A DNA stretch of 64,000 nt from Gordius sp. MW1 (lineage: Eukaryota; Nematomorpha; Gordioida; Gordea; Gordiidae): contig OZ038530.1 of NCBI GenBank assembly GCA_964036665.1, forward strand, positions 11,000,501 to 11,064,500, read 5' to 3'. Positions 10,381-22,600 of the stretch are shown in pieces (position 1 is the first letter of the stretch; every line of letters begins with the position of its first letter). The notes under the pieces are model-generated. The model was given only the letters and a program-made list of their open reading frames with translations. It ran no database searches and was not told the DNA's origin. The position numbers were made by a program, and so were the translations under genes.

Positions 10381-11600
10381 TATCATATATAACTTTTTGC
10401 TTTTACTATACTCGAGGAAATTTTTATTATTTCCAGTTTCTAATTTCAACCAAATTTACTAATCAATTAATTTTTTTATAAACTATATATTTTGTGAAGA
10501 TACGATAAATAAATAAAAAAGTTAAGAATTATAAATATCTGGAAAACATTCGGCTATGGCTAATGAATTATATTTACAGATGATGCTGATTTTCTGTCTT
10601 ATAAAAACTTAATATTTATAAGGCTTGGGGGCCAAAGATGTTAGGGTGGTTGTCGCGGGACAAAAAATTATAGTATTGTTTTTTTTCAGAGACTCGGCTG
10701 AACACGGGGGATTTTTGTTGTAATAAGATGGGGCAAATACGTCAGAACCTGTATAGTCCCATGCTGAGTCCTTTTTTCCAAGCGCCTATAGTTTGGCCAT
10801 AGGGTCGTTTGCTATCTTCACAGAGACCTGTTGGGTTCAAGAACAAAGGGGATGCCAGCTTTGGTAAAATAGTTATGTATGAGTTTATTAACCGTGGTAT
10901 GTCAAAGAGATCGGGCTTTGTTGAGCAGTGTAGACCATGTTGGCCATTCGATTTTAGGGAATTATTACAAAGTAAAAAAATGTGTTCAGCAACTATATTT
11001 CATCCTAATCTCAGGCCTACAGCGATCGGGATATCGTTGTTGGATAAGAGTAGACCGAGGTTACGACTTGGGAAAGCTTCGAGCCATTCGTGACCTGAGC
11101 GTGGAGCTGCTCCTAGGCGCTGGAAGTTTCTCTGCCGAAGCGCCATTAATAAGAGACTTTAAGAGGCACTCGGACAGGGGGCCATTCCAAGACTTTTGAG
11201 GGTTTACTTCAGGGGTTTGAGTCGATTGTAAAATATTCAGTAAACCAAATTTGAAGGTGCTTTCCTACTATCTCTTCACTTGATTACTGTAGAATTTAGG
11301 CTACGACCATACACTTACTATACACGCTGTACTAAATTTTTCTCGGCATTGTCAAACATTATCATTGATTTTTGTATATTTGTGGTTTATAAACACTCAC
11401 TCAATTATGCTTATATCCCTAAACATCGCTACCTAAGTATTTAAAACTGTTATAAATCTATTTAATAAATAATTAATATGCTTTTAATATTTATTTGCAT
11501 AATGTAAAAATATTATTTTTTTTCCACCATAAACACTCTTTGATTTGACCCAAATTCTTTCATATTTTTTCTATTGATAAGTACCAATTATTTAGACAAA
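10381..11600. other. Helitron 3' region, no recognisable coding
   Basis: Frames of 94 and 106 codons overlap at 10809-11199, but neither shows a motif and they overlap each other in different frames. The expected PIF1-type helicase domain is absent. I see only AT-rich decayed sequence before the Helitron 3' terminus. Confidence 0.4.
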
Positions 11601-11795
11601 TAAGAATTAAGCCAAAACAACGCTTGGCCGGCCACAGCTAGTTAATTATATATTTTTTGAAAATATTTGTAACTTAACTAGTTAATGTGAAACATAGTTT
11701 TAACAGCCCTATAATTTATGACCATAGAGAGATCAATTTTATGTCCTATTTTAAAAATTTATACGTAATTGTTATGGAAACTTTATTTTATATAT

Positions 11796-13583
11796 TTATT
11801 TAAACGGTGCATTTTTGTGACTTTTAAGCCGTTTTTTTCTTTCTTCACGCATGATTTCTCGGGCTTTTGCTTGCTCAATTAAGCTAAACGATAATTTTGG
11901 TTCTTTGGGAAAAGGGGAAGTTTGAAATAAACTATCCAGCACTGGAAATTCTTGAGAGAATCCTTTCCCACGCTTTAAAACTTTATCAATTTGTGCTTCA
12001 GTATTTTCGCCGTCACTAAACTTCATTAAATCATCTCCTTCTACAATTTTTTTAGCTTTCTCCGCCTTTCTTTCAATTTCGATTTGTGAGCTGGGCCTTA
12101 ATTTGGCATCTTTTTTAGCCCTCGACAATTGTAAATGTTCCTGTATTGGTCTGGAATCGCTACTTCTATAGGACAAATCGCTGTTTGAAGAAGAAGACAC
12201 CTGTATTAATATAGGCAAAAATTGCACTTTTAAAGCTTTATCTATGCGGCATCTTTTTTTTGATTTACGTGAAATATATTAATTTTTTAAAAATTACATT
12301 ATATAAAATGTTCCTTATATTCTTTTTTATCATTGTCCTCATTAATTCTATGAACTCACTTAATGGATATTTAAATATAACCCCGTCTTTTATGCTCACG
12401 GGACTAAATTATAAAATATTGTAAAACATTTCTATATTTAATTTTAAACAAGCAAAATAAAGAATAACAAAATTATGTATAATGTATAAAATAATAACTA
12501 ACCTTTAATACATCACCTTGGCGTTGTTTGTCTTGCAAGCTAGCCTGGCTTGATTCGCTAAGCTCTATAAGGTTAGAAGAGGAAGATAAGGCGGGCACGG
12601 CAGGTCCAATAATTTCCGACGAATTTACACTAGATTCTGGAGGAGTTATTGACATAATGCTATCTTCAAAATTCGAAAATGATAAATCGTTTTTATTGGA
12701 TTTGCTCATCGTTTTGTTATTATCTCCCGTATTCGCATTAAGTGCTAAGTCTTTGTCATTTTCATCGTTGGGCAATACCTCATTGTTGGTTATGTTTGAG
12801 CCTTGGGTCAATGCAGCTTTAGCTTTTCCTCCGACTAACACGTTCATTTTATCAGGGTACAAGGAACACAATGTTTTAAATTGTTCTTTCTCCTTTTCTT
12901 CGTCCCTTTTAAGGATATTTTTTTCGTATAAAATCCGATGTATTTTCCACAAAAATGGATGCCTAATAAACAAATAACAATATTGTGCTTAAGTTTAATG
13001 TATCAATAATTGCATTATTTAGATTAAGGGCATTTATAATGTTTTTTTAATTTGAAAAATATATATCATCATAGCTATATAGATCCTAATCTAATAAATA
13101 TTAAGTATTAATACATCTTATCTGTAAATATTTGAATATTCTAAAATTGTTATTATATTAAAAAAATTTTTAAATGTTATCAAATTATGATAGCCTCATA
13201 TGTTTTGAGTTTTTATTAACTTTTTCAAATTTTTATGTAAAGGGAAAGCTTATGTGCTCTCTAACAATAAGCATGGGCGTAGCCAAGGGGGGGGGGCAGG
13301 GAGAGGCGGCTCTTCTAAATCCAAAATTTGTTGACATTTATTGAAATCATTGCTAAATTTTCTAAAAATGATCATTTTTCCCCTCCCTCAATTATTATTG
13401 CGGCCCTCTAATCGCAATGCTGGCTACGCCCATGACAATAAGTAATATCAAACCTCAATAAAGAATACCTTTATATATATTTAAAAACAGCCCCCGGTTA
13501 TTTTTAAATTGCACATGTATAGCGATGGCCTATTAATAAATAGCAGCTAACTAAGTTAAAAGCGGTCTGTTATACCTTCGCAT
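11796..13583 (-). CDS. Hypothetical 290-aa charged protein, three exons
   Basis: Predicted exons (minus): 13576-13583 (ATG plus 5 nt), 12503-12962, 11796-12200. Donors GTATAA and GTTAGT and acceptors TTTATTAG and TATTAATACAG keep phase (2, then 0), giving 290 codons plus TAA. I do not recognise the family. The N-terminus is basic (RHPFLWKIHRILYEKN), the middle is Ser/Asn-rich and low complexity, and the C-terminal third is highly charged with a likely coiled coil (IEIERKAEKAKKIVE) and a basic end (MREERKKRLKSHKNAPFK). There is no signal peptide or membrane segment; a nuclear or nucleolar role would be a guess. AATAAA overlaps and closely follows the stop. Intron 1 carries a MITE. The 8-nt first coding exon is the weakest part. 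The start lies 76 bases after the stop of the upstream gene on the same strand. Confidence 0.6.
13272..13434. mobile_element. Palindromic MITE (CATGGGCGTAG family), copy 2
   Basis: A 163-bp element with ends CATGGGCGTAGCCA and TGGCTACGCCCATG. It is flanked by perfect 8-bp duplications ACAATAAG (13264-13271 and 13435-13442). It lies in intron 1 of the hypothetical 290-aa gene and is non-coding. Confidence 0.9.
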
Positions 13584-13659
13584 ACAAAACTAAGCAGAGT
13601 CCTTCTTTTAAAGTTATTGCTGAATAAATAATGTAATTCTAAAAGTATCCTGGATCAAT

Positions 13660-16600
13660 TTACTTTGTAGGATTTGTTATCACGCATGCCATCAATACTG
13701 TCATTAACAGGATCAAAATAAGTAAAATAATGATAAAGAGAAATCCCATCTCCAGTGTCCCGACGGGCTCTTCCTTGAGCAACTCGGCCAACGTGTGATT
13801 CTTAAATACCAGTCCAAAGGCATGAGCAACCTCACTATTTCCTTTTGCATCATGTATCACACAAATGTAAACTCCTTCATGCTTAGAATGATGTCCTGCC
13901 TTGAGATTCAGTCTAGTAACATGCGGCCAATTGGGGATCTTTTGATAACGAGATTAAATAAATTGCCCATATATTCAAGGGCGTAGCCAAGGGGGGAGGG
14001 GGAGGGGGGTAGAAAGGGGCGGCTGTCCCCTATAAATAAAAAAAATGTTAAATTTTAAAATATAGAAAAATGATTATTTTGCCCCTCCCTAAATCAATAT
14101 TGTCCCCTTCTAATTCGGATGCTGGCTACGCCCATCACATATTACTATTAATAAGTGTATTAAAGTCTGCCTATAGTTGTAAATTTAATTAAATACAATA
14201 CCATGGCAGAGCTAGCTTTTTATCCTTAGGGGAAGGGGAAATTTTATTTTATCGCTAAACGATATCGTGCTCGTGTAAATGACGACTAATCAAGAATTTT
14301 TTCCTTTCATTAAATTAATATTCTATTTTCATAGTTACGTGTATAATGTGTAGGCATTCTGAAGGTGTAAAAATTACTATATTAGGGCTATAATAAATAT
14401 TTAAATTATGTAATTTTTAAATTATTATACACCGCAATAATAAAAGTCTCTTAACTATATGTTGGTGCGTTGATTTGTACAAATAACTAGCTAAAGTATA
14501 TAAATGTCTTTTTAACCAACTTGTCAACGTTTAAATCCTCACACGGAGTTTATGAGCAACCATAACAGTTTTCATACAGTTTTTAAAGATATTTAACTTT
14601 CAGGCTAAATCATATTACTAACACAGCATGCCAACTTGATCAATTTTCAATCATAAATGTAATATCATGACAACTTTTTAAGAACTCACATCGTTATAAA
14701 GCAAATATTATATAACAAATTGCAGCGATGAAGCCAGAATTTAGCTGCTAAAAAACTATACAATAAATAGCCTAATCCTAAATGTTTTAATCGTTCACAA
14801 GGTATATTTGTAATTTACAACTATAAATGCATTTAAAATACCTTTGTTTCCAACGTTAGAGTATCATCGAGCAACAATCGACAATCTCGTTTGTACCACG
14901 TCACTTTTATCTTATCCAACATATGCGTACTTTTATCCAAAGCTGCAGCTACTAGCCTTTTAGCGGCGCCGTTCCAATCACAAGTTAATGTGATGGCGTC
15001 TTCCACGTGTGCGTTTACTTCGATAAAATGATCTATGAAATATATGGGTTTTCTCAGGTATAATTTCTGCTTTAAATAATGATTTATCGTTAATAAATAT
15101 TTAGATAAGTGTTAATTGATTGTGGCAAGTTATGATTTTTTATCTCGAAACTATTAATATATAGATGTGTGGTCGCTTTTATATATATTTTTAATTTAAA
15201 CGTTCTTCCGTCCCAATCTCTACAAACCAATATTTACATTTTAAGCGCAGACCCCCCCCCCGCTTAACTCACTTTATAAGAATATAAAGAACACAAACCC
15301 AATTGGAATAGTTTTAACCTGAGAGCGTTGTAAATTGACTTTCGAGGCAATCTTCAATGTCCATCACAGGTTTTTGAGATAGAGGGTATATGGCAGAATT
15401 TAATAGGACAGATTGTATCATGCCAATGAAATTATACTCTATATTCATTAAAGTTTTTACGAGTACCAATTTGTGTTTTGGAACTCCACCCAAATAAATT
15501 GTCTTTTGAGGTGCATAAGCGATTCCTAAAAGTGTCTCCTGTAAAATATTTAAACACAAAACGATTCATCTCTTGCATATAGTAAATATCATATAAAGCT
15601 TCATGGGCGTACCCAGGTTTTGAATTAGGGGGGGGGGGGGGGGCAGATTAATTTAACAATTTTTTTTTGTTTGACTATTCAAAAATTTAAAATTAGCTAA
15701 GAAAATTTACAAATCAAAATGATAGTAAAACATATCTGTCTTTTTAGTGCTCCTTATAAGAATGTTGAACATTTAATAATTCCATCGTGTTTATATTTCA
15801 GAATACAAATTTATAAAAAAAAATTAAATTAATCAGTCACCCAACTGTATTACATGGTATTCCACATTATAAATAAAACGAATACAAAATTATAATCTAA
15901 CATCGAGTTTTGATCCGTTATTTAGAGCTAAAGATATGTAATTTCCTTCAATGGTAAAATCCACCATATACCACGTATGAGATACTAGTGGTTGGACTCC
16001 CGGTATACATTTAACTGCTTCGTTTGAGTCATCGCCGTTTGAAAGGCACAACACTATCATGCCATCCGATGACAATGTCAAAAGTGTAAAGGACCCTATA
16101 AAATTTTTAATGTTAGATCTTATTAAACCTTAGAGTTGTTAAATTATCAAAATGAATCGTTGTGCAATTAGTTGCGATTAGAAACCTGCAAACCCTTTTT
16201 TTCTACCTCAATACCACAAGCTTGGTTTACATAGGATTGGAATATATATACTGCCCAACCCTCATTCATGAAGCTAATTTGGCAAGCGAGGTATCTTGAG
16301 CAATTTATTAATATAAGTTGATTGAAAGCATTATATTACAATTAAAATTACTCTTCATTTTGAATACGTCCCTTTTAAAAGTATTATCTAGCGGCACAGC
16401 CAGGTTTGCAATAAAAATTGGTGTAGTCCAGCCAACATAATTTATACTCCATTTGAATGTCATTTTATTTACAGCGAGTGTTTTAATCATAATTTTAAAT
16501 AATAATTTTCCCAAACCTTATTTTTACAACGAAAGAGCACCCGATGAAAAATCATTATAACAAATTGCACTTAATTACTTAATTCATTATTATATGTCTG

Positions 16601-19600
16601 TTATCATAACTGGTGATAATAAACATAGTTCAATGCAACTACTACCAGGTGTTATGCCTTCGTTGTATAAGATAATCCTCTGCTTTATATCTTCAAAATA
16701 TATGATTATTTGGAATGTGGTTATTACGCCGCCGTCAATGGTAAGGAGCACGTACTGTTTTCCATTAAAATGTTTATACATCCATTCATAATCTATTATA
16801 TGAAACATCGATATAATCAACTAAAAAAAATACTTTTTCCCAACTGCCTCATAAATTTTCCATTAGTAATTAACTTTAAATATGAAGTTTTAAGATATCA
16901 TTAATTTGAAGTTTGAACAAAATAACTTTTATATATTACCATCGGTTATGTTTTGTTTGGTATAAACACTAATGAGAGGATATGCTAATGAATGTGCAGT
17001 TTTTGTGTCAATATTTATAGGAGATGGCTCTGATCCTTCATTCATTTCTAAATGGTAAGAGTGAAGATTAACTCTTAAGTTGTCTATCAACCCCTTGTAA
17101 CCTGCGTGAAAGAGAGATAATGTAAATCAAGTGGCAAAAAACATTTTATATCACTTACATAATGTGAAAAAGGCAAATATACCTCATTATCACTTATTTA
17201 AATTTTAAATATGCGTTATTTGTTGACGAGTTGCTTTAATTCTCTAAAAAGATTACTTGAAAATTTAACATTTAAGACGTGTTATCTAAGAAAGAAAAGT
17301 GGTAAGATAAGACTTATAAAAAACAAACTAAAGTTGAGTAGTCCCATTTAATATGAAATCATAGATTATGTAAATTTATAGAATGAATATTATTGATAAA
17401 ACTGGCTATTAGTAGTGATAAAAAGTTATAACTAATTGATTATTTATGTTTAATATAAAATGAAGATAAATTTTGGCAATAAACTTATTAATTATTTTTG
17501 TATAAACATTTTATATTAAACCTGTGATTTTACTAATCTTTACAAATTTTACCTTTAAACTTGCGTTCACTTATGTTGCGTTTTATACCACCAAAAAACA
17601 TATATTGATCCAAGTCATACAATATCGGACGCCCTTTGCCTTTCTGCGTAATATTTAGCTTTAAAGCAATGTCATTAACTTTGATTTCCACTGTGTCCTT
17701 GTGCACGTAAATAGATACACTGTGCCACATGTTTAATGCAACATGGTCTTCGGCTATAAGGGTTAGAGATGAAGTATTTGTAGATATTTCGAGGTGCAAT
17801 ATCCCTCTCAGAAGGTGGCATATTATGCGAGTTGCATCATAAAGGTCTGTTGAATTGGGTTTAGGTACCAAATACCTTTAAATTATTAATGTTTGCGCAG
17901 TGTAATTTCGTAAAATTGTTTGTTTGGGACATGATAGAGCTTATATGCAAGCACATGTAAGGCCATGCAATATTTATTTTATTGGCACTACAATATTCCG
18001 AGTAGAGATCTGCATGGGCAGGCCCGGCTGACGGCCTGAAAACCCGGTCCACGGGCGGGTATGGACGGGCTTTGAAAAGAAAACATTTAAACGGGGCGGG
18101 ATAGGGCGGGCCATAGAAGTTTTATAATGGGCTCAAACGGGCCTAAAATTCTGCAAACGCTCCTTGATTTATTAAACCGACCGCAAAGGGGCTTTTAAAA
18201 ATGAGTTTTTTCTAAATAAGTTGTTTTAGGATTTGAAACAAAAAATATATTATGACAATATATAATTAGTTGGTCTAAACCCGTATAGGAAAGTGGAAAT
18301 GGTGTTTATATTTATTTATTCATTGCACTTAAGGAACATTCTTACGCGTCGTCACGTTCATTCAAATTTTAAAAAACTGCACATATTTTATTTCATATTA
18401 TTTGACTACTCTTTTACACAATTCAAAATTAATGTATATAATGCTAACTAATTTAATTTTGTATTTAAGAGGGTTATTGCATCTTAATCACTTTGCCAGT
18501 CTCCATAATTAAAATTACACTTTTGAATGACTGCGGGCGCAACTATGGGCATGTGGATATCTAATCACGCTAAGATCTTCAACGCTTATCATTCATTTGA
18601 ATTTATAAATGATAACCTTTGAAAAAGTCTTTTTTTAACCTCCCATTTATGCATAAAAAATCAGGGTATAATATTTAAAGTGTTATGTTGAACAAATCAT
18701 ACCGCTCGGTGTCACTTATTAAGAATTGTGTTGATAATATTTTTACGGATTAGGATATCGATTATAGTGAAGCTCTTAAAAATATTCACTTATTTAATTA
18801 CCGATGTAGTAATAAATATAAATCATGTATTGCAACGAGACACACATACACAGAGTTATTTTTTGTAAATCATAAGGTCCAAAATTTTAATATAAATATT
18901 TCATATTCGAACAATCGAGATATCTCATTTATAATATCTGTAAAATCGCAATAAATGTTGCATAACTTTTAGATTTATATTCGGCGGGCCTAACGGGCCG
19001 ATCTTGATAAAGGGCCGGCCCTAAAGTGCATGAAAAATACTATGGACGGGCTCGGGCGGGTCTGAAAGTTTTCCAAACTATGGACGATCCTGAATTTTAT
19101 ATAAAAAAAAGGTACGGACGGGCTCGGTTGGGCTTGAAAATATCCGAGACGGATACTGGCGGGCGGATCTCCTAATTACGGCCCTTGCAGATTTCTAATT
19201 CCGAATTTTAATTTGTCCCAGCCTAAGTGAGTCCTAGTTTTTGCATTTTTGGCACGCAAGTCCGATTAGTAATTGTTGGGCAAATTTTAAATATAAATAC
19301 ATTATAATATTGATTTATATTAATAGGTGTTTTTAAACAAGGATAGGTAGGATGAATAGGGATTGAATTATCCAATATATCCTGCTACAATTTATGAATT
19401 AAAATTTTTAGTGTTGTAATTTAACTATATGGTTATAAATTTGTACATAATGCCTTTAAATTAAAAACTTGAATTATTTACTTAAATTTTTTTAAAGTGT
19501 ATATAGCTTCACTTTTGAAATTATTTGGGAATGAGTTTTATAATTTTGAACGGAAAATGTTTATTTTTAAAAAATTACTAATATAGAGAAGTGGGTAATT

Positions 19601-22600
19601 CTGAGGATTTAAATAGTTTTTTGGGTAGTATCTTCGAGTCTGACCTTGAGCGGCTATTGTAGTGCTGTGTAGAGCCCAAGTCATTTTTTTTCCACCCGAA
19701 CCCGACCCGAAAGCATTAAGAAATTTTCAACCCGAATCCGACCCTATCCGAATGCGTTTTAAATTTATCAACCCGACCTGATCCGCAAGCGTTTTAAATA
19801 TTTCAACCCGAACCCGATCCGACCCGAAAGCTCTTTAAACCGAACCCGACCAGACCCGACCCGAAAGTAAAAAAAAAGTTATCATTGTAAAATTGATTTT
19901 AATTGTTTTAAATGACAACAAAATATCATCTCCCCAATAAAGGCAAAACGTTATATGTCTATCATTTTCGGGTATAGATGGCCCTAATTGGAGTATACTT
20001 TTAAGTAAATTGCGGCACTCCTAAATGGAGTTATTTTTATCTAAAATATTAACAAACCCGCAATTTATTAATTAATTTAACATATAAAATGCAGATATTC
20101 TAATTAAATGAGTCTGTCGGTATAATCAAGCAATTTTGATTTTAAGACTAATAATGGTTGTGGCAATATTGTGGGAAATGAAAGGAGAAAATTTTATGTT
20201 TTTTTCAAAAACTCTAATTTTTTAAATCATATTTGTAAAATAATCATTTTTATACATTTTAATGATTCGTTTAATAAATAATCATGATAATTTTATTTTA
20301 GTATATATGTTAGGTGGTAAAACAAGTTGAGACATTAATATTTAAAAAAGAAAAATGAGAATTCAGAAAATCATTTGTGACATCAAATATATGTTTATCA
20401 TAATTTATAGCATCCATCCAGATATTCTACCTGCGCATTTCCAAAATTCAGATATAACAAAAAAGAAATTAATTAAAATGAATGTATGAGATAAATTAAT
20501 CATACATTTCAATATTAATTCAAAATTTTATATATAACGGCATTAATTTAATATAAAATTTATAACCTTCAACCCGACCCGACCCTACCCGAGTTTAAAT
20601 TTTTTTAACTCGAACCCGAATCGGGTCACCCGTGTAGGGGGCTCTAGTGCTGTGTGCGCATGACGTGACACAAAAACATTGATTTACACATTACATTAAT
20701 TACATGCTTTATATTTATAATAAAGTTATTATATTCTATCAGTAAATAGAAATTTGATATCGTTTTTCGTATAGATTTTAGATAAAAAAAGTGTTGTGGA
20801 CTGATTTTGAACAAGCCATGCAGTATCACATGAAAGCTAATAAAAGGATAGAAAAAATCTCTCTCTCTCTCTTTTTAAAACACAATTCCACGATATTTTT
20901 ATTTTCTTGTTTAATAACAAGTTGATCTAATATGCACTGCGTATTTAATCATACCTGTAGAATAGTAAGCCGGTGTCTTTAAACGGTTTCAGATGCATGA
21001 ACATCAACAAAAAATTCGTAACTTCAAAAGCCGGACTATATAAAAGGTAACTATGCACATGTTGTCCGGTATCTGCTATATAATTATCGCCAAAGAATTC
21101 CAAAGCTATTGAGGAGTAAATATTTTTTGCATCCTTAAACTTGCTATTGCCATCGTTCGACATAAATGGCGAGCATGGTTTATTAAAACATCGTTCACTT
21201 TCGCTCCCTTGCCCAATGCAAGGTTTACCGATAAAAATATTCGTTCCATCTGACAGCGTGTTGTTTAAGGTTGCTTCTGAGGGGATAGGATTAGAACATA
21301 CTCGATCTCGGTAGCGATACCCAAAATCACACATGCTATCACAATGGCTCCACTTCCCCCAACTCGACCAACCACCATCAACTATCGAATAATATAGGTA
21401 TGGCGCACAAATAGTGTTGGACTGTTATTTTGACACTAGTTATGCAGATCCAAACACAATAAATATATTTTATCTTAGAGCACAACAAAACACCTATTAC
21501 GTCTAAGATTTAACATATACGCAAGAACTATTAATAATGTACGAATCAGTCTAATATGAAGGCATCCGTCAGCGTGATTTTATACATTGTAGCTAATTTT
21601 AAAGGAGTACTAATTATTATTTATGCCAAAAAAAATTATTAGAGAGATACAGTAGATTTTTTAATTATATACAAAACGATTTAAATTATATATGCATATT
21701 ACAGTGTCTTTTTTGAATAATATCATATATTGTAGTTCTTAAATGGAACTCCTAATTATATTTTTAGCATTTATTTAGGAAATGTTGTGTTTTTAAATAC
21801 AGTATTTTTGGTCATTTTACCAACTCAGCCCAAAAGCAGTTTAAAATTTCTAATTCAATAAGATCCATTTAAATGCAGCCGGGCAGGCATAAATCTCTAT
21901 TATCCCAGCGCGTTTGGCTTTATGTTTTTATATAAAAAACGTTTTTGATATTCATGTGTAAATAAATATATAAATTTATGCTAGCATAGCATATGCCACT
22001 AAATGTTCCATTTCTCTTAAACATTTTTAAGTGTTTACATTGAGGTTCTTAAGTTTTTATTGTATATGAAATTTACCTAAACAATTAGTAGAACCATAAC
22101 ACGATTCGATCTCCATACCCAATCCATTGCATGCATTTTCATTAGGACACAACCGATATCGAAACCGACTACCATTTATACGTTGACATTTGGACGAGCA
22201 TATCGACCATTCGGACCATGACGACCAATTTGCTATTCAATCCACGGTATCATGTTTAATATAGCTGATATTTTGATGACGGCATGGCCACAAAATAAGC
22301 TTTAAATTTGAACTTAGCCTAGGAATAAAATAATGACGAGGGGCAAAAGCAATAGTATTATAAGGTTTGGGAGGGAGGTGATGTTCTCTAATCATTCTTA
22401 TATTAAACTTTTTTAGTTTTAAGGCGTGCCATCCTTTACTGCCTTCCCGAGGCTTATTGGCAAAACTTTAATTAGCTAGTGGCAGTCAAATGTTATTTTT
22501 TATGAATTATAACAACCGTGGTATTTGATCCTTGGTCGACTTAAACATCTAAACATAGCTGCGATTGGAAACACTAAAAATATGGATTTTACCTGGAGTT

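Larger units (their letters stand above)
7447..11642 (+). mobile_element. Degenerate Helitron with nested LINE fragment
   Basis: The 5' end reads TCTATATATATATTAAAACT, typical of Helitron 5' termini. The 3' end at about 11616-11642 is CAACGCTTGGCCGGCCACAG then CTAG, with a GGCCGGCC palindrome before CTAG. Inside, a decayed Rep/helicase frame (8819-10380) stops just before the helicase Walker A region. From 10381 to 11600 no helicase homology is seen. A C-terminal LINE-type fragment (about 8091-8818) sits inside on the same strand. Helitrons move by rolling-circle replication with an HUH endonuclease. This copy cannot encode one. Confidence 0.8.

Noticed and set aside
10809..11199. Two overlapping plus frames of 94 and 106 codons
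   Set aside because: No motif, mutually overlapping in different frames, inside decayed Helitron DNA.
12528..12977. 149-codon plus frame
   Set aside because: Shadow of exon 2 of the minus-strand 290-aa gene, which has matching splice sites and phase.
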